A stretch of 64,000 bases of DNA, from contig WTFY01000008.1 in NCBI GenBank assembly GCA_011523795.1, positions 134,955 through 198,954 of the forward strand. Direction: 5' to 3'. The notes below the pieces were generated by a model. It was not told the origin of the DNA. It saw only the letters and a list, made by a program, of their open reading frames with translations, and ran no database searches. The DNA is from Gammaproteobacteria bacterium (GTDB lineage: Bacteria; Pseudomonadota; Gammaproteobacteria; UBA4575). The translations under genes and the position numbers were made by a program. Shown here piece by piece: positions 59,191-64,000 of this stretch (the stretch's first letter is position 1; each line of letters begins with the position of its first letter).

Positions 59191-60075
59191 TCAAATCTGG
59201 ATTCCTGTTAACTTCCGGCAGGCTTCCAGGTATTTGTTGCTGGTGTTGATTATGATTTCTTCAGGCAGCCTCGGTCCGGGCGCACGCTTGTTCCAGTTCA
59301 GGGTTTCCAGATAATCGCGCACGTACTGCTTGTCCAGACTTTTCGGGTTTTCCCCCGGAATGTAGGAGTCTTTTGGCCAGAAGCGGGAAGAATCCGGAGT
59401 GAGGGCCTCGTCGATCAGCATGATTTCTTGGTTCTCATCAAGGCCAAACTCAAATTTCGTGTCGGCGATTATGATGCCATGCTGCAGGGCATATTCGGCG
59501 GCGCTGCTGTACAGCTTCAGGCTGGTTTCGCGCACGCTTTCAGCGATTTCACTGCCAACCTTGCCGGCAACTTCTTCGAAGCTGATATTGACGTCGTGTT
59601 CTCCTACGGCGGCCTTGGTGGAGGGAGTGAATACCGGAGTTTCAAGCTTGTCTGCAAGCTTCAGGTCATTCGGCAGACGTACTCCGCTGATCGTGCCAGA
59701 TTTCCGGTAGTCCTTCCAGCCGGAGCCGATTACGTAGCCGCGTACGATGGCCTCGAAGGGCAGCGGCCTCAGTTTTCGTGCAATGACACTCCTTCGTTCC
59801 ACGAATTGCAGTTCCTGTTCATCTGTTACCACTTCCTCAACGGGAATGCCGGCTAGATGGTTATTTACCTGCGCGGCAAATCTGTCAAACCAGAAGTTGG
59901 AGATAGCGGTAAGGGCTATGCCTTTCTTGGGGATGAGGTCGGGCAAGATCACGTCGAATGCAGATATGCGGTCACTTGTCACAATCAGCCAGTGCGCAGG
60001 ATCCACTTCATAGATATCACGAACTTTACCCTGAAATACCTTCTTCAGGGACTTCAATCCCGAATTTGACAGCAT
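59191..60075 (-). CDS. purC: SAICAR synthetase
   Basis: 294 residues from ATG 60075, or 306 from an in-frame GTG at 60111. It has FQGKVRDIYEVDPAHWLIVT (in parts), DRISAFDVILPD, the ARKLRPLPFEAIVRGYVIGS block (in parts) and IADTKFEFGLDE. It makes SAICAR in purine synthesis. Divergent from purE. Confidence 0.95.
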   Translation of the reverse strand: MLSNSGLKSLKKVFQGKVRDIYEVDPAHWLIVTSDRISAFDVILPDLIPKKGIALTAISNFWFDRFAAQVNNHLAGIPVEEVVTDEQELQFVERRSVIARKLRPLPFEAIVRGYVIGSGWKDYRKSGTISGVRLPNDLKLADKLETPVFTPSTKAAVGEHDVNISFEEVAGKVGSEIAESVRETSLKLYSSAAEYALQHGIIIADTKFEFGLDENQEIMLIDEALTPDSSRFWPKDSYIPGENPKSLDKQYVRDYLETLNWNKRAPGPRLPEEIIINTSNKYLEACRKLTGIQI

Positions 60076-60185
60076 CTGAGTATTTTTAACAGGTAATTCT
60101 CCTGAGTGCACTGGTTTTATTCACCTGTCTCAGCCAAAATGCGCGTTTATTTTCAAAATCTGCCGGCAGGAAGAAGGAGGCCTTG

Positions 60186-60674
60186 ATGGCCAAACCAACA
60201 GTAAGCCTGATCATGGGAAGTGGCAGCGACTGGTCTGTGATGCGTGCTGCTGCAGAAATACTGGATCAGTTTGGTGTAGCGTATGAAAAGCGGGTGGTCT
60301 CGGCACACCGCACCCCTGAGTGGATGGCCGAATTCTCGCAATCTGCATTATCGAGAGGAATCCGGTGCATCATCGCGGGCGCTGGTGGAGCGGCTCATTT
60401 GCCGGGCATGGTGGCCGCGATGACCACGGTGCCTGTACTGGGCGTTCCGGTCCCGGGTAAACACCTGTCCGGACAGGATTCGCTGTATTCGATTGTACAG
60501 ATGCCAAAGGGCGTCCCGGTTGCGACCTTTGCAATAGGGGAAGCCGGGGCCACTAATGCTGCATTGTTTGCGATAGCAATGCTGGCCAGCTCCGATGTGC
60601 AGCTTAAGGAACAGCTGCAACAATTCCGTTCATCACAGACCTCAATGGCACTCAATACCCGGTTGCCGGACTAG
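60186..60674 (+). CDS. purE: N5-carboxyaminoimidazole ribonucleotide mutase
   Basis: 162 residues; ATG 60186 with AGGAGG upstream. Class I Pur[27 protein letters not shown] and [18 protein letters not shown]. It is followed directly by purK. Confidence 0.97.
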   Translation: MAKPTVSLIMGSGSDWSVMRAAAEILDQFGVAYEKRVVSAHRTPEWMAEFSQSALSRGIRCIIAGAGGAAHLPGMVAAMTTVPVLGVPVPGKHLSGQDSLYSIVQMPKGVPVATFAIGEAGATNAALFAIAMLASSDVQLKEQLQQFRSSQTSMALNTRLPD

Positions 60675-60675
60675 G

Positions 60676-61812
60676 ATGGTCTTACCTGGTGCCACGCTTG
60701 GTGTACTGGGCGGCGGCCAGCTGGGACGCATGTTCGTCTTGGCAGCATCGGCTATTGGCTATCGAGTTTTCGTGCTGGACCCGGATCCATCGAGCCCGGC
60801 AGGCGAAATTGCACACCAGCACCTGCAGGCTGACTACGATGATGGCGATGCATTGGACAGGCTTGCCAGTGAGTGCTCGGTAATTACCACGGAATTCGAA
60901 AATGTCCCGGCCGGGGCGTTGGAACAACTTCAGGACTGTTGCAGGGTGTGTCCAGGGGCCAACGCGGTAGGAATCGCACAGAGCAGGGTCAGGGAAAAGC
61001 AGTATGTGCAGTCACTTGGAATTTCTTGCACACCGTTCCAGCCTGTGACCAGTGAACAGGATATCGGGCAGGCCTTCGAGAATATGGGACCGGACCTGAT
61101 CCTCAAGACAGCAAGATTTGGCTATGACGGAAGGGGTCAGGCTGTGGTACGGGACTCCAGACAGGCAGCACAGGCATGGCAGGACCTGAACAAGGTCGAG
61201 TGCATCCTGGAGCAGAGAATCGATTTGCAGACTGAAATTTCATGTGTGCTGGCACGCTCATCTATGGGAGTAACGGACTTTTTCCCAGTTGCCGAAAATG
61301 TACACCGCAATGGCATTCTTTTCACCAGTACGGTTCCGGCAGGCGTGGATGAGGATATCCAGCGCGCGGCTTGCTCCCATGCCCAAAGCATTGCAGATGC
61401 TCTGGACTATTGTGGTGTGCTGGCATTGGAATTCTTTTTAGACCAGCACGGAAAGCTGTTTTTCAATGAAATGGCACCGCGCACACATAACAGTGGCCAC
61501 TACACGATTGATGCATGCTACACCTCACAGTTTGAGCAGCAGGTACGGGTGGTCTGCGGCTTGCCTCTGGGCAGTTCCAGGGCGCACAGTGCGGTCACCA
61601 TGGTAAATCTGCTGGGAGATCTTTGGGAGCCATGCGAGCCCAGCTGGGACCAGATCATGCAAGATAATCGAGTCAAGCTGCACCTGTACGGCAAGAAACA
61701 GGCTCGGCCTGGCCGGAAAATGGGTCATTTCTGTGTACTTGGGGCACCGGGTGAAGAAACCCGCCCGAGGGCCGAGCAGCTGTATTCGAGGCTGCACAGC
61801 GCGCAGGTGTAG
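60676..61812 (+). CDS. purK: N5-carboxyaminoimidazole ribonucleotide synthase
   Basis: 378 residues; ATG 60676, one base after the purE stop. ATP-grasp enzyme: LGVLGGGQLGRMFVLAA, LKTARFGYDGRGQAVV and FNEMAPRTHNSGHYTID. It supplies the PurE substrate. Confidence 0.97.
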   Translation: MVLPGATLGVLGGGQLGRMFVLAASAIGYRVFVLDPDPSSPAGEIAHQHLQADYDDGDALDRLASECSVITTEFENVPAGALEQLQDCCRVCPGANAVGIAQSRVREKQYVQSLGISCTPFQPVTSEQDIGQAFENMGPDLILKTARFGYDGRGQAVVRDSRQAAQAWQDLNKVECILEQRIDLQTEISCVLARSSMGVTDFFPVAENVHRNGILFTSTVPAGVDEDIQRAACSHAQSIADALDYCGVLALEFFLDQHGKLFFNEMAPRTHNSGHYTIDACYTSQFEQQVRVVCGLPLGSSRAHSAVTMVNLLGDLWEPCEPSWDQIMQDNRVKLHLYGKKQARPGRKMGHFCVLGAPGEETRPRAEQLYSRLHSAQV

Positions 61813-61813
61813 C

Positions 61814-62818
61814 ATGACCCCGATGAAAAGATTTCCCGCATTTCGCATCCATGCTGACGAGGCTGATACCCGTGCAGGAATCGAGCTTGTCGATCTGGAA
61901 CAGCTGTCTGACGGGGATGTGATCATTCGAGTGCATTACTCAAGCGTGAATTACAAGGATGCCTTGGCCGGCACCGGGAAAGCCAGGATTCTGAGGCGTT
62001 CCCCGCTTGTCGGTGGAATCGATCTGGCGGGTGAAGTCGTGATGTCATCCAGCAACCGGTTTGCACCGGGTGATACAGTGCTTGTCAACGGCAGCGGGCT
62101 GAGCGAGGTTCATGACGGAGGTTATGCAGGATATGCACGTGTTCCGGCTGACTGGATAGTGCCCCTTCCCGCCAAGTTGAATCTGGATGAGGCCATGATC
62201 ATTGGAACCGCAGGGTTCACGGCTGCATTGTGCATACATATGATGCAGCAGAATCATCAGTTGCCTGAAGCCGGCCCGGTCCTCGTGACAGGTGCCAGTG
62301 GAGGGGTAGGAAGCTTTGCCGTGCATCTGCTGGCCCGGCTTGGATATGAGGTCGTGGCTGCTACAGGCACTCCTGGCGCTGACGGATACCTTCGGAAGCT
62401 TGGTGCGCAGGAGGTAATTGCCCGTGATGAAGTCGAGATCGGTAGAGACCTGTTGGGAAAGGCTCGATGGGCTGGTGCCATCGACAATGTTGGTGGTAAG
62501 ACACTGAGTAGTGTGGTGCGTTCCACTAGACCTTGGGGAAATGTAGCAAGTGTGGGAATTGCGGGCGGGTCCAGTTTTCAGCTGTCCACGATGCCTTTTA
62601 TCATCCGTGGCGTGAATCTGCTAGGCGTGAGCTCATCCAATTGTCCGCAGAGTCTTCGCAGGCATATCTGGGAACGATTGGGGGAAGATCTTCGACCCGG
62701 GCAGATCAGGTCAATTCATGCACAAACCGTGTATCTGGAGGATTTGCCAGACGTGTTCACAAGGCTGCTCAACAACGAAATCAGGGGTCGGGTACTGGTC
62801 AAGGTATTAGACAGCTAG
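61814..62818 (+). CDS. Acrylyl-CoA reductase-like MDR enzyme (YhdH/AcuI family)
   Basis: 334 residues; ATG 61814, one base after purK. It has VHYSSVNYKDALAGTGKA, GGIDLAGEV and the NADPH motif VTGASGGVGSFAVHLLARLG, ending VYLEDLPDVFTRLLNNEIRGR (in parts). Family members reduce acrylyl-CoA, for example in DMSP or propionate metabolism; the function here is not proved. Confidence 0.9.
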   Translation: MTPMKRFPAFRIHADEADTRAGIELVDLEQLSDGDVIIRVHYSSVNYKDALAGTGKARILRRSPLVGGIDLAGEVVMSSSNRFAPGDTVLVNGSGLSEVHDGGYAGYARVPADWIVPLPAKLNLDEAMIIGTAGFTAALCIHMMQQNHQLPEAGPVLVTGASGGVGSFAVHLLARLGYEVVAATGTPGADGYLRKLGAQEVIARDEVEIGRDLLGKARWAGAIDNVGGKTLSSVVRSTRPWGNVASVGIAGGSSFQLSTMPFIIRGVNLLGVSSSNCPQSLRRHIWERLGEDLRPGQIRSIHAQTVYLEDLPDVFTRLLNNEIRGRVLVKVLDS

Positions 62819-62830
62819 CTCACAGGCCTG

Positions 62831-64000
62831 TCAGGCAAAAAACCAGTAGCCTATCGCTATGGCAGCAGAGATTCCTGCCAGGTCAGCAAACAGGCCGCAG
62901 CCGATGGCATGGCGCACACGTTGTATGCCAACGCTTCCAAAATAGACCGCAAGCACATAGAAGGTCGTCTCGGTACTGCCCTGTACCGTTGCGGCGAGAT
63001 TGGCTGCAAACGAGTCCACGCCATGGGTGTTCATGGTTTCGAGCAGCATCGCACGGGCTCCGCTGCCTGAGAACGGCCTCATCAATGCAGTAGGCAGGGC
63101 AGCGACGAAGTCGGTGTTCAGGCCAAAAACAGTCAGCAGACTTGCTACGGCCTCAAGCGCATGATCCAGGATCAGGCTGGCGCGTAACACGCCAATGGCA
63201 ACCAGCATGGCCACGAGGTAGGGAATAATCTTTATTGCAACTTCGAATCCCTGCTTGGCGCCGTCAATGAACGCATCGTAGACGTTAATCCTTCGGGCGA
63301 ATCCCAGTCCCAGGAAAGACATGATCACGAGCAGCAACAGGAGATTTCCGAGCAGGCTGGAACGTTCGGCAAGTTCGCCATTCCCGGCCAGCAGGAATCC
63401 CAGCAAGGCACCAAACAGTGTTCCGAGTGCCAGCAGGTAAACCAGAACAGTCCTGTTGAACAGGCTCAGGCCCTGTATGTAAGCAACAAGCAGCAGCCCC
63501 GCAAGCGTAGAAGCGCCGGTAGCAAGCAGGATCGGGATAAAGACCGCAGTAGGGTCGGTAGAACCTTGCTGTGCACGAAACAGGAATATTGTCACAGGCA
63601 GCAGGGTCACGGATGAGGTGTTCAGCACGAGGAACAAAATTTGCGCATTGCTCGCAGTACTTTTATTCGGGTTGAGATCCTGCAGGTCCTGCATGGCCTT
63701 GAGCCCCAGTGGCGTGGCAGCATTGTCCAGTCCAAGCATGTTGGCGGCCATGTTCATGGTGATAGAGCCGATTGCCGGGTGATTGCCGGGCACTTCAGGC
63801 ATGAGGTGTCTGAACAGCGGGCGAAAAATCCGTGCCAGAAGGTCTACGAACCCAGCCCGTTCGGCAATGGTGAAAAAACCCAGCCACAGGCAAAGAACAC
63901 CAATGAGCCCCAGTGAAATCTCGACGCTCAGCGCGGCCATGTCAAAGGTGGCCTGAATCACCTGTGCAAAGATTGCCGTATTGTCACGTAGCAGGGCCTG
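62831..64000 (-). CDS. SpmA/SpmB-like fused nucleoside-recognition membrane protein (5' end outside window)
   Basis: At least 389 residues; the frame remains open to the window edge, so the true start is probably outside, though a GTG at 63961 is possible. Two Gate/nucleoside-recognition halves with many helices: GLIGVLCLWLGFF and AANMLGLDNAATPLGLKAMQ in the first (SpmA-like), IPYLVAMLVAIGVLRAS and ALMRPFSGSGARAML in the second (SpmB-like). In sporulating Firmicutes these are separate proteins; the fused form occurs in non-sporulating bacteria, with unknown transport role. Confidence 0.88.
   Translation of the reverse strand, partial: QALLRDNTAIFAQVIQATFDMAALSVEISLGLIGVLCLWLGFFTIAERAGFVDLLARIFRPLFRHLMPEVPGNHPAIGSITMNMAANMLGLDNAATPLGLKAMQDLQDLNPNKSTASNAQILFLVLNTSSVTLLPVTIFLFRAQQGSTDPTAVFIPILLATGASTLAGLLLVAYIQGLSLFNRTVLVYLLALGTLFGALLGFLLAGNGELAERSSLLGNLLLLLVIMSFLGLGFARRINVYDAFIDGAKQGFEVAIKIIPYLVAMLVAIGVLRASLILDHALEAVASLLTVFGLNTDFVAALPTALMRPFSGSGARAMLLETMNTHGVDSFAANLAATVQGSTETTFYVLAVYFGSVGIQRVRHAIGCGLFADLAGISAAIAIGYWFFA

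Overview
The window looks like a chromosome segment of a Gammaproteobacterium with about 52-55% G+C by eye, probably an aerobic, respiring marine or sulfur-oxidiser-like lineage. The evidence is the gene set and order: metXW-yggT-proC-yggS, pyrK-like/pyrX-pyrB-pyrR-ruvX-yqgE-gshB-rsmE-ahcY-metK, ppsR/ppsA, hspQ, purE-purK, and tkt-gap-pgk-pyk-class I fba. The genus cannot be named from sequence reading alone. No rRNA, tRNA, CRISPR array or insertion sequence was seen.

Layout. 1-3.3 kb: an AT-rich CusA/CzcA-type metal efflux pump cut by the left edge, then a decayed thermonuclease-like pseudogene. This end looks transferred or rearranged. 3.3-13.7 kb: an outer-membrane porin, then a large minus-strand respiratory cluster (ctaB, a subunit II with two cytochrome c domains, coxA, two tandem subunit III paralogues, subunit IV, a membrane-anchored unknown, a YtkA/FixH-like protein and a MauG-like dihaem protein). 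13.7-23.7 kb: an outer-membrane barrel protein, divergent ppsR/ppsA, and housekeeping genes (quinone-oxidoreductase-like enzyme, cysQ, yrfG, YkgJ-like, hspQ, terB-like, HU-like). 24-37.3 kb: a long minus-strand series for methionine, proline, PLP homeostasis, pyrimidine, glutathione and the S-adenosylmethionine cycle. 37.4-45 kb: a redoxin, a cupin and a three-gene RND efflux operon.

45.2-49.3 kb is the most unusual part. A 668-residue protein fuses an N-terminal GPP34 (GOLPH3-type phospholipid-binding) domain to a C-terminal cytochrome P450. It is divergent from a Rieske non-haem iron oxygenase, across a 0.5 kb AT-rich intergenic region that carries two palindromes of the same TATA-N4-TATA form. 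A secreted Cache-like protein follows the Rieske gene. I infer a membrane-lipid, sterol or terpenoid oxidation module; its substrate is unknown. The P450 also lacks the usual acid-alcohol pair in helix I.

49.5-58.4 kb holds the central carbon cluster tkt-gap-pgk-pyk-fba followed by glnK-amtB for ammonium. 58.5-64 kb holds bioD, purC, purE-purK, an acrylyl-CoA-reductase-like enzyme and a fused SpmA/SpmB-like membrane protein cut by the right edge.
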